Below, in pieces: positions 1 through 5,187 of a stretch of DNA of 5,187 nt (its first letter is position 1; each line of letters starts with the position of its first letter). Origin of the DNA: Actinomycetota bacterium. Its GTDB lineage: Bacteria > Actinomycetota > Actinomycetes > Propionibacteriales > Propionibacteriaceae. A program made the position numbers and the translations under genes. The DNA lies in contig JACRAA010000069.1 in assembly GCA_016213595.1 (NCBI GenBank), positions 1 through 5,187 of the forward strand, in the 5' to 3' direction. Below the pieces are notes generated by a model. It saw only the letters and a list, made by a program, of their open reading frames with translations, searched no databases and had not been told where the DNA came from.

Positions 1-1
1 G

Positions 2-616
2 CTCGCCCGGGCCCTCTCCCCCGGCCGCTACGACGTCGGCATGTCCAGGTGGCAGGCCTACGAGATCACGGGCGACGGGACGAGCGCGGCGTTGACGGCC
101 TCGTCGGTGGCGACCCTGCTGGGCTACGTCGTGATCGTGGCGACGTACGCACTGTGGCTGCGGCGCAGGACGCGCACGGTGGTGGAGGCGGGCCTCATCA
201 TGGTGCTCGTCGTCACCGTGACGATCGTCACGAACAAGACGTTCAGCCCTCAGTACATGATGTGGCTCGGCGGTCCGCTGGCCGCCCTGCTCGTCGCGTA
301 CGGCCATGAGCGGCCGGGCGCCTCGTCCGTACCGTCATGGCGGGAGCTCCGTGCACTTGCCGTCGCCGTGCTGGCGCTCACTCTGGTGACGCAGCTCGTC
401 TACCCGATCCTGTACCAGCCGCTGATCCACGGGGGCCCGCTGCTGCTCCTGGCCACGACGATGCTCGTGGTCCGCAACGTCGCCCTGGTGGTGTTCCTCG
501 CCTGGGTCCTCGTCCTCGTCGGGCGCATGCTTCTTGCGCCCTCAGGGACGGGCGGCGGTACGGACGACGTCCTCGGCACGCCCATCGACGACAAGGAACG
601 GGAGGTGGGTCCATGA
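2..616 (+). CDS. GT87/DUF2029-like polytopic membrane protein, C-terminal part (5' end outside window)
   Basis: This is the C-terminal ~204 residues of an integral membrane protein, probably a GT-C-fold glycosyltransferase of the GT87/DUF2029 type. GT87 enzymes such as mycobacterial PimE use polyprenyl-phosphate sugars outside the membrane; the donor and acceptor here cannot be inferred. The reading frame is open from base 2. The ATG at 41 is not the true start, because residues before it already align with the downstream paralogue and the matching part of that protein begins near residue 238. About five hydrophobic segments are visible. The family-like motif NKTFSPQYMMWLGGPLAAL is encoded from base 233, and a second shared block, LTQxVYP, follows. 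The tail is hydrophilic (ends DDKEREVGP). The stop TGA at 614-616 overlaps the ATG of the next gene, implying translational coupling. The membrane nature is sure; the glycosyltransferase role is inferred. Confidence 0.85.
   Translation, partial: LARALSPGRYDVGMSRWQAYEITGDGTSAALTASSVATLLGYVVIVATYALWLRRRTRTVVEAGLIMVLVVTVTIVTNKTFSPQYMMWLGGPLAALLVAYGHERPGASSVPSWRELRALAVAVLALTLVTQLVYPILYQPLIHGGPLLLLATTMLVVRNVALVVFLAWVLVLVGRMLLAPSGTGGGTDDVLGTPIDDKEREVGP
601..605 (+). promoter_or_regulatory. Shine-Dalgarno sequence for the second membrane protein
   Basis: GGAGG lies 7 bases before the ATG at 613. It sits inside the last codons of the preceding gene and decides the start of the second gene, because upstream extensions of that frame would overlap the first gene without any comparable site. 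Confidence 0.8.
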
Positions 617-1905
617 CGTGGTGGCGCCGCGAGGCTCGGACTCTGGCGCACAGCGGATGGACGTACGCCGTGCTCTGGGCGCTCAGCCGCGCACTGCTCG
701 GGTACGAGTGGGCCAACTACGTGCGCTACATCGAGGGCGATGTCACGTACTACCTGGGCCAGGTCACGAACGCCACCTCGTGGTCGAGCTCGCTGGTCGA
801 GTACCCCACCCCGGTGGCCTGGGCACTGCAGCTGCTGTGGGCGCTGACCGGGGGCAACCAGGGCGCGTTCGTCTGGGGATTCGCCCTCGCGATGGTCGCC
901 CTCGACGCGGCCATGGCCCGCCTCACCTGGCGGCTCAGCAGCCCCCGCTGGCGCATCCCGGCCGTGCTCACGTGGATCGTGTTCGTGGTGCTCATGGGAC
1001 CGATCGCGTACTTCCGCTTCGACATGGCGCCCGCCGTGCTCGCAGGCGCCGGAGCCTTCCTCTACCGACGCCGCCCCGCCCTCGCCGGGACGCTCATCGC
1101 CTGCGGGGCCGCGCTCAAGCTGTGGCCGGCGCTCCTCGTCCTGCCGCTGCTCGGTACGGGACGCCGCGGGGTCCGGACAGCCGTCGGGTTCGGGGTCACA
1201 GGTGGTGGCCTCGCCCTGGCCAGCCTGCTCGTCGGGGGCTGGGAGCGGCTCGTCTCCCCGCTGACATGGCAGTCCGACCGCGGCCTCCAGGTCGAGTCGC
1301 TGCCTGCCACCCCGCTGATGTGGCTGCGTGCCGCCAGCCCGGAGCCTCACTGGGTCGTCGGCCTCTCCCGTTACAACGCGTACGAGATCTCGGGACCCGG
1401 CGTCGAGGGGGCGCTCCAGGTGGCGAGCGTGCTGATGCTCGTCGGCTTCCTGCTCGCGATCATCGTCGGCGTCCGCGCAGCGTGGTCGATGAAGCGCACG
1501 ACCAGGACTGTCGCCGTCGTGATGCTCGCGGTCATCCTCATCATGATCGACGTCAACAAGACGCTCAGTCCCCAGTACGTCCTGTGGCTCGGCGGTCCCC
1601 TCGCCGCCCTCATCGGAGGAAGCGAGGACGACTCGCCGCCGTCGCTCGGGTGGCCTGTGATGTGGGCCCTCGTCGGTGGTGTCCTCGCGTTCCTCACCCA
1701 GGTCGTCTATCCGCTGCGGTACGGGGAGATCGTGTACGGGACCGGGACTCCCGGCGCGGTGGCCGACCTCGTGATCCGGAACGTGTTCCTCGTCGCCTTC
1801 ACCCTGGTCGTCACCTGGAAGGCGTGGAGCCAGACGAGGAGGCGCCGTCTCGAGGACGCGCGACTCGAATCTCTTGAGATCGAAGCGCCTGACGGAGTGG
1901 CTTAA
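613..1905 (+). CDS. GT87/DUF2029 family membrane protein, putative polyprenyl-phosphate-dependent glycosyltransferase
   Basis: This is a complete 430-residue polytopic membrane protein with roughly 10-12 hydrophobic segments. The start ATG at 613 has a strong GGAGG and overlaps the previous stop (ATGA). Features typical of GT87/DUF2029 proteins: an acidic residue in the first external loop (EGDVTYY, Asp43, in the place where PimE carries its essential Asp); EYPTP at 63-67; RFDMAP at 135-140 followed by a hairpin and ALKLWP at 167-172; RGLQVES at 223-229; and NKTLSPQYVLWLGGPLAAL from 315. The C-terminus is a charged, probably cytoplasmic tail (QTRRRRLEDARLESLEIE). It is a clear paralogue of the gene just upstream: their C-terminal halves share the YEI.G.G, NKT.SPQY and LTQ.VYP blocks in the same order. 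A role in adding a sugar to a cell-wall glycan or glycolipid is an inference from the family; the substrate is unknown. Confidence 0.88.
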   Translation: MTWWRREARTLAHSGWTYAVLWALSRALLGYEWANYVRYIEGDVTYYLGQVTNATSWSSSLVEYPTPVAWALQLLWALTGGNQGAFVWGFALAMVALDAAMARLTWRLSSPRWRIPAVLTWIVFVVLMGPIAYFRFDMAPAVLAGAGAFLYRRRPALAGTLIACGAALKLWPALLVLPLLGTGRRGVRTAVGFGVTGGGLALASLLVGGWERLVSPLTWQSDRGLQVESLPATPLMWLRAASPEPHWVVGLSRYNAYEISGPGVEGALQVASVLMLVGFLLAIIVGVRAAWSMKRTTRTVAVVMLAVILIMIDVNKTLSPQYVLWLGGPLAALIGGSEDDSPPSLGWPVMWALVGGVLAFLTQVVYPLRYGEIVYGTGTPGAVADLVIRNVFLVAFTLVVTWKAWSQTRRRRLEDARLESLEIEAPDGVA

Positions 1906-1908
1906 CAT
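1903..1908 (+). promoter_or_regulatory. Possible -10 element of a kgd promoter
   Basis: TAACAT fits the actinobacterial TAnnnT -10 pattern and overlaps the stop codon of the upstream gene. No good -35 hexamer lies 16-19 bases before it (TTGAGA at 1873 is 24 bases away). If used, transcription would begin near 1914-1916, placing the hairpin at the extreme 5' end of the kgd message. The evidence is a single hexamer, so this is weak. Confidence 0.25.
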
Positions 1909-1917
1909 GGGTTGACG

Positions 1918-1938
1918 GGCCGGGCTCACCTCCCGGCC
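1918..1938 (+). terminator. G+C-rich hairpin between the membrane-protein gene and kgd (terminator or 5'-leader structure)
   Basis: GGCCGGG at 1918-1924 pairs perfectly with CCCGGCC at 1932-1938 around a 7-base loop, and a G-T pair (1917/1939) can extend the stem to 8 bp. No T-run follows, so it is not a canonical intrinsic terminator, but T-less hairpins are commonly proposed as terminators in high-G+C actinobacteria. It could equally be a leader structure of kgd, since it ends 26 bases before the GTG start. In such G+C-rich sequence short stems can also arise by chance. Confidence 0.4.
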
Positions 1939-1954
1939 TCGGACAACGACGAAC

Positions 1955-1960
1955 GAGGGG
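1955..1960 (+). promoter_or_regulatory. Shine-Dalgarno sequence for kgd
   Basis: GAGGGG lies 4 bases before the GTG at 1965, slightly close but the only purine-rich site here. It supports GTG as the start, together with the family-typical N-terminus that follows at once (FGANDWLIEEMYERY). Confidence 0.6.
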
Positions 1961-1964
1961 CATC

Positions 1965-2510
1965 GTGGCCATTCAGCCCGACCAGGACCTAACTGCAGCG
2001 GCGCAGGACTTCGGCGCCAACGACTGGCTCATCGAGGAGATGTACGAGCGGTACGAAGCCGACCCGTCCTCCGTCGACCCGACCTGGGCAGACTTCTTCC
2101 GCTCCCACGAGGGATCGCTGCCGCTGACACCGTCCGCCAGTCCGTCCACACCCGTCCCCGCCCCTGCGGCTCCCGAGCAGGCGCCTCCCGCTCCAGTCCA
2201 GGCCGAGACCACCCAGGCCGCGGCGGGCGTCTCCGAGCAGGCTCCGTCTGCGCAGGCTCCGTCAGAGCAGGCTCCCCCCGAGCAGGCTCCCCCTGCGCCG
2301 GCCCCCGCCGAGAAGACCGAGACCCCCAGGGCCGTCTCCGAGCAGGCGCCCCCGGCGCCGGCCGCGGCCGCAGTCGCGACGTCGCAGCCCGCACCAGCCG
2401 CACCGGCGCCCCAGGCCGCCCCGACCGGCTCGGCTCGTCCGCCAGTACCCACGCCGGACCTCACGGCGACGATGTCGTACCTGCCCGCCCAGCCCCCCAG
2501 GGTCGCGTAG
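1965..2510 (+). CDS. kgd: Kgd piece 1: E1 N-terminal segment plus Ala/Pro/Glu-rich linker
   Basis: This open piece has 181 codons, starts at GTG 1965 and ends at the in-frame TAG. Residues about 14-46 (DFGANDWLIEEMYERY, then DPSSVDPTWADFF) match the conserved N-terminal segment of 2-oxoglutarate dehydrogenase E1 proteins. In homologues with separate subunits this segment contacts E2. From about residue 54 the sequence turns into a low-complexity, probably disordered linker of Ala, Pro, Glu and Gln with EQAPP-type repeats. The linker is clearly longer than in the mycobacterial proteins as I remember them. The piece has no catalytic residue and would not be an enzyme alone. The downstream sequence continues in the same frame straight after the TAG with unchanged codon bias. 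Confidence 0.75.
   Translation: MAIQPDQDLTAAAQDFGANDWLIEEMYERYEADPSSVDPTWADFFRSHEGSLPLTPSASPSTPVPAPAAPEQAPPAPVQAETTQAAAGVSEQAPSAQAPSEQAPPEQAPPAPAPAEKTETPRAVSEQAPPAPAAAAVATSQPAPAAPAPQAAPTGSARPPVPTPDLTATMSYLPAQPPRVA
2235..2294 (+). repeat. 15-bp tandem repeat encoding (E/A)QAP(S/P)(S/P) units in the Kgd linker
   Basis: Four contiguous 15-base units start at 2235, 2250, 2265 and 2280, each close to GAGCAGGCTCCNNCN, encoding EQAPS, AQAPS, EQAPP and EQAPP. Further EQAPP copies at 2175 and 2340 lie in the same 15-base register, and the stretch 2175-2354 can be read as twelve five-residue units with decayed ones between. This points to growth of the linker by unit duplication. Confidence 0.75.
2508..2510 (+). 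other. In-frame TAG inside kgd linker
   Basis: The TAG interrupts the frame between PAQPPRVA and RPAPVTDQPTRAPLRG. The reading frame is the same on both sides, so a single substitution explains it (for example CAG or GAG to TAG). Two compensating indels in the C-runs at 2495-2500 and 2512-2521 would also work, but the present frame keeps G/C at the third position throughout, which favours a substitution. Being in a disordered linker, the site has no conserved residue to tell what was there. Confidence 0.8.
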
Positions 2511-2549
2511 CGCCCCGCCCCCGTCACGGACCAGCCCACGCGCGCGCCG

Positions 2550-3539
2550 TTGCGCGGAGCCCCGCTGCGCACCGCGAAGAACATGGACGCCTCGCTCGAG
2601 ATGCCCACGGCCACGAGCGTCCGTACGGTCCCGATGAAGCTCGTCATCGACCACCGGACGATGATCAACGCGCACCTCGCCCGCACCATCGGCGGCAAGG
2701 TCTCGTTCACCCACATCATCGGCTGGGCCATGGTCCAGGCCATGAAGGCCGTGCCCGCGATGAACGTGGCGTACCAGGTCGTCGACGGCAAGCCCATGCT
2801 TGTCGAGCCGGACACCATCAACCTCGGCATCGCCATCGACATGACGAAGCCGGACGGCACCCGCCAGCTCCTCGTCCCGAACATCCGTAGCTGCGAGCAG
2901 CTGACGTTCGGCCAGTTCTGGAGCGCGTACGAGCAGGTCGTGTCCAAGGCACGCAAGGGCCAGCTCACCGTCGACGACTTCGCGGGCACGACCGCGTCGC
3001 TCACGAACCCTGGTGGGATCGGCACCAACCACTCCATCCCGCGCCTCATGCCCGGCCAGGGCCTCATCCTCGGCGTCGGCTCGATCGAGTACGCCCCGGG
3101 CTACCTGGGCGCGAGCCCCGAGCGGCTCAACGAGCTGGGCATCTCGAAGGTGATGAGCCTCACCTCGACGTACGACCACCGGGTCATCCAGGGCGCCCAG
3201 TCCGGCGAGTTCCTGCGCGCCATGGAGAACCTTCTTCTCGGCCGGAACGGGTTCTACGAGGAGATCTTCACCTCACTGCGCATCCCGTACGCACCGCTGG
3301 AGTGGGACACCGACATCTACGTCGGCAGCGCCCCGGAGCTGGTGGACAAGGAGGCGCGCGTGCTGGAGCTCATCTCCCGTACCGCGCGCTCGGCCACCTC
3401 GTCGCCGACATCGACCCGCTCACGTACCGCATGCGCAACCATGCCGACCTCGCCCTCAAGACGCACGGGCTCACGCTGTGGGACCTCGACCGCACCTTCC
3501 CGTGCGGGTCGCTGGGCGGGAAGCCGCGCACGTCCATGA
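2550..3539 (+). CDS. kgd: Kgd piece 2: E2-type 2-oxoacid dehydrogenase acyltransferase domain
   Basis: This piece carries the acyltransferase-like domain fused into actinobacterial Kgd. It follows the TAG in the same frame; TTG 2550 and ATG 2583 are the nearest possible starts, but neither has a convincing ribosome site, so this is the gene's middle rather than a separate gene. Homology begins at PLRG (2547) and runs through KNMDASLEMPTATSVRTVPM, KVSFTHIIGWAMVQAM, TASLTNPGGIGTNHSIPRLM and TSTYDHRVIQGAQSGEFL. The histidine of DHR (codon 3177-3179) is the expected acyltransferase catalytic residue; the Asp-Gly of lipoyl E2 enzymes is replaced by Gln-Gly, as I recall for mycobacterial Kgd too. 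There is no lipoyl domain, so lipoyl groups must come from a separate E2. True homology ends at ARVLELI (3374); the 55 residues after that are out of frame down to the TGA at 3537-3539. Confidence 0.75.
   Translation: MRGAPLRTAKNMDASLEMPTATSVRTVPMKLVIDHRTMINAHLARTIGGKVSFTHIIGWAMVQAMKAVPAMNVAYQVVDGKPMLVEPDTINLGIAIDMTKPDGTRQLLVPNIRSCEQLTFGQFWSAYEQVVSKARKGQLTVDDFAGTTASLTNPGGIGTNHSIPRLMPGQGLILGVGSIEYAPGYLGASPERLNELGISKVMSLTSTYDHRVIQGAQSGEFLRAMENLLLGRNGFYEEIFTSLRIPYAPLEWDTDIYVGSAPELVDKEARVLELISRTARSATSSPTSTRSRTACATMPTSPSRRTGSRCGTSTAPSRAGRWAGSRARP
3375..3379 (+). other. Site of a one-base deletion (frameshift) in kgd
   Basis: Frame ending ARVLELI (to 3374) must pass to the frame reading YRALGHLVADIDPL (from 3380), but only five bases separate them where six are needed. 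The family expects a two-residue gap before Tyr-Arg. Restoring one base gives, for example, Ser-Ala-Tyr-Arg (TCC GCG TAC shortened to TCC CGT AC by loss of a G), or Ser-Pro-Tyr-Arg if a C was lost from the CCC run. Confidence 0.85.
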
Positions 3540-5187
3540 CGCTCCGGGACGCGCTCGAGACCCTCCGGGACGCGTACTGCCGTCATGTCGGCGTCGAGTA
3601 CCTGCACATCACCGACCGGACCCAGCGCGCCTGGCTGCAGGAGCAGCTCGAGCAGCCGCCGGTGGCCCTGAGCCGCGACGAGCACCTCCGCATCATGGAC
3701 AAGCTCAACGAGTCCGAGATCTTCGAGACGTTCCTCCAGACCAAGTTCATCGGCCAGAAGCGCTTCTCGCTGGAGGGAGGCGAGTCGACGATCGTCATCC
3801 TGGACGAGATCTGCGAGCGGGCCGCCGACCTGGGTCTCGGCGAGGTCATCATCGGCATGCCGCACCGCGGCCGGCTCAACGTCCTGGCCAACATCGTCGG
3901 CAAGTCGTACGGCCAGATCTTCCGCGAGTTCGAGGGCAGCATGGACCCGCACAACACGCAGGGGACCGGCGACGTCAAGTACCACCTGGGCGCCGAAGGC
4001 GAGTTCGTCTCCCCGAGCGGCAGCCGGATCCGTACCTCCGTGGCGGCGAACCCGTCCCACCTGGAGGCCGTCGACCCCGTCGTCGAGGGCATCGCCCGGG
4101 CCAAGCAGGACAGGGCGCAGAGCGAGCACGAGTACCCGATCCTGCCGATCCTGCTGCACGGCGACGCGGCCTTCGCCGGGCAGGGTGTCGTCTACGAGAC
4201 GCTGCAGATGTCCCAGCTCCGCGGCTACCGGACCGGCGGCACGATCCACATCGTCGTCAACAACCAGGTCGGCTTCACCACCGCACCGGCCGAGTCGCGC
4301 AGCTCGACGTACTGCACGGACGTCGCGAAGGTCGTCGAGGCACCGGTCTTCCACGTGAACGGCGACGACCCCGACGCGTGCGTGCGGGTGGCCCGGCTCG
4401 CGTTCGAGTTCCGCGAGCGCTTCGCGAAGGATGTGGTCATCGACCTCGTCTGCTACCGGAAGCGCGGGCACAACGAGGGTGACGACCCGAGCTTCACCCA
4501 GCCGCTCATGTACGACCTCATCGAGGCCAAGCGCTCCACGCGCAAGATCTACACCGACGCCCTCATCGGTCGCGGCGACATCACGACCGACGACGCGGAC
4601 GAGTTCGCGGAGAAGTTCCGGATCCGTCTCGAGACGGTCTTCAAGGAGATCCGGTCGATGACCGCCGAGGCCAGCGCCGAGGAGGAGTACCGCAAGGTCC
4701 CGTACTACCCGGCAAAGCTCGGCAAGGGCGTCGGCACGAGCATCAGCGCCGAGGTCGTGGAACGGGTCGCGGCAGCGATGACGGAGTTCCCCGAGGGCTT
4801 CACCGTGCACCCGAAGGTGCTGCCGCAGCTCGAGCGCCGGGCGGACATGATCAGAAAGGGCCCGATGGACTGGGCGACGGCCGAGGCACTGGCTATCGGC
4901 TCGCTGCTCATGGAGGGCCGGCCGGTCCGGATGAGCGGCCAGGACACCCGGCGGGGCACCTTCTCGCAGCGGTTCGCGGCCGTGGTGGACCGGCGGACCA
5001 ACGAGTCGTGGGTGCCGCTGAAGCACCTGAGCCCGGAGCAGGGCAGCTTCGACATCTTCGACTCGCTGCTCAGCGAGTACGCCGTGATGGGCTTCGAGTA
5101 CGGCTACTCGGTGGCGGCCCCCGAGGCGCTGGTGTGCTGGGAGGGCCAGTTCGGCGACTTCGCGAACGGCGCGCAGACGATCATCGA
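3377..5187 (+). CDS. kgd: Kgd piece 3: thiamine-diphosphate-dependent E1 core, 3' end outside window
   Basis: The frame is open without a stop to the window end (about 603 codons) and is highly conserved with 2-oxoglutarate dehydrogenase/decarboxylase E1. In order it shows YRALGHLVADIDPL, ETFLQTKFIGQKRFSLEGGE, IGMPHRGRLNVLANIVGK (from 3851), GDVKYHLGA, ANPSHLEAVDPVVEG, the ThDP/metal motif that begins HGDAAFAGQG (Gly codon 4160) and ends VVNNQVGFTT (Asn-Asn 4259-4264), FHVNGDDPDACV, and the HNEGDDPSFTQPLMY loop (His codon 4469). The pyrimidine-binding domain begins near DWATAEALAIGSL and includes RMSGQDTRRGTFSQR, then SEYAVMGFEYGY, whose Glu (5075-5077) is the expected ThDP-activating residue. 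The active-site motifs I can check are intact, so the protein would be catalytic if joined to the upstream domains. The start given is only the first base of this frame after the frameshift, not a translation start. Confidence 0.85.

Larger units (their letters stand above)
1965..5187 (+). pseudogene. kgd: kgd: multifunctional 2-oxoglutarate decarboxylase/dehydrogenase E1, interrupted by one stop and one frameshift, 3' end outside window
   Basis: The entry describes the whole gene; its three open pieces are listed separately. Kgd (also named SucA) binds thiamine diphosphate, decarboxylates 2-oxoglutarate and feeds the 2-oxoglutarate dehydrogenase reaction of the TCA cycle in the cytoplasm; the family also makes succinic semialdehyde and 2-hydroxy-3-oxoadipate. 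Domain order, counting the TAG as a residue and restoring one base: E1 N-terminal segment (about 1-50), Ala/Pro/Glu linker (about 55-190), acyltransferase domain (about 195-430), E1 core with ThDP site (about 440-930), and the start of the pyrimidine-binding domain. About 1,075 codons are present; actinobacterial homologues run to roughly 1,220-1,280 residues, so some 200-250 residues lie beyond the window. Two lesions break the frame: TAG at 2508-2510 and a missing base near 3375-3379. Residues around the active sites are intact, favouring sequencing error over decay, but a true pseudogene is not excluded. Confidence 0.8.

Noticed and set aside
337..612. N-terminal extension of the second membrane protein back to 337
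   Set aside because: The extension is Arg/Pro-rich, overlaps the first gene by 280 bases and lacks a ribosome site; ATG 613 has GGAGG and an ATGA overlap.
41..616. ATG at 41 as the start of a complete 191-residue protein
   Set aside because: The codons before it are open and align with the paralogue; the first gene is simply cut by the window edge.
534..1877. 447-codon + strand frame overlapping the second membrane protein
   Set aside because: It is an Arg/Pro/Ala-rich out-of-frame reading of the same DNA, with no ribosome site and no motif.
1912..1917. TTGACG as a -35 element for kgd
   Set aside because: No A/T-containing -10 hexamer lies 16-19 bases downstream; that position is GGCCTC within the hairpin.
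400..1929. 509-codon open frame on the minus strand opposite the second membrane protein
   Set aside because: The translation is full of Arg, Glu, Asp and His with no domain, and the + strand has a coherent membrane protein with a ribosome site and stop/start coupling.
2550..3539. An independent acyltransferase gene starting at TTG 2550
   Set aside because: Homology is already in frame just before the TTG, there is no ribosome site, and the family carries this domain inside Kgd. Its last 55 codons are out of frame.
3478..4482. 334-codon + strand frame inside the E1 region
   Set aside because: It is an out-of-frame shadow: the correct frame here encodes KRFSLEGGE, MPHRGRLN and the ThDP motif.
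3317..5026. 569-codon open frame on the minus strand opposite kgd
   Set aside because: It is the antisense shadow of the E1 coding region, expected in G+C-rich genes. Its translation is Arg/Asp/Val/Leu-rich without any recognisable motif, whereas the + strand encodes strongly conserved E1 motifs.

Overview
This window comes from a high-G+C Gram-positive bacterium (Actinomycetota). Codon third positions are almost all G or C. All genes lie on the + strand. The main gene encodes the fused 2-oxoglutarate decarboxylase/dehydrogenase E1 protein (Kgd/SucA, with a built-in E2-type acyltransferase domain), an architecture characteristic of actinobacteria. The genus cannot be fixed from this stretch; mycobacteria are unlikely because the Kgd linker differs.

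Layout. (1) Bases 2-616: the 3' end of a polytopic membrane protein of the GT87/DUF2029 type, cut by the left edge of the window. (2) Bases 613-1905: a complete paralogue of the same family, joined to the first by an ATGA stop/start overlap, so the two form a translationally coupled tandem pair. (3) Bases 1906-1964: a short intergenic gap with a perfect 7-bp G+C hairpin, a possible -10 hexamer and the Shine-Dalgarno sequence of kgd. (4) Bases 1965-5187: kgd, cut by the right edge. It encodes the E1 N-terminal segment, an Ala/Pro/Glu-rich linker with a pentapeptide repeat, the 2-oxoacid dehydrogenase acyltransferase domain, the thiamine-diphosphate-binding E1 core and the start of the pyrimidine-binding domain.

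As given, kgd is not one open frame. An in-frame TAG at 2508-2510 ends the first piece inside the linker, and a single missing base near 3375-3379 shifts the frame between the acyltransferase and E1 domains. Protein homology is continuous across both breaks. The likeliest explanation is sequence error in a functional gene, the alternative being a recently disrupted gene. Kgd acts in the TCA cycle on 2-oxoglutarate; the membrane proteins probably act in cell-envelope glycan or glycolipid assembly, and nothing ties the two functions together beyond position.

I found no RNA gene, mobile element, CRISPR array or defence system. Apart from the kgd interruptions this is an ordinary chromosomal housekeeping region, and I see no convincing undescribed system.
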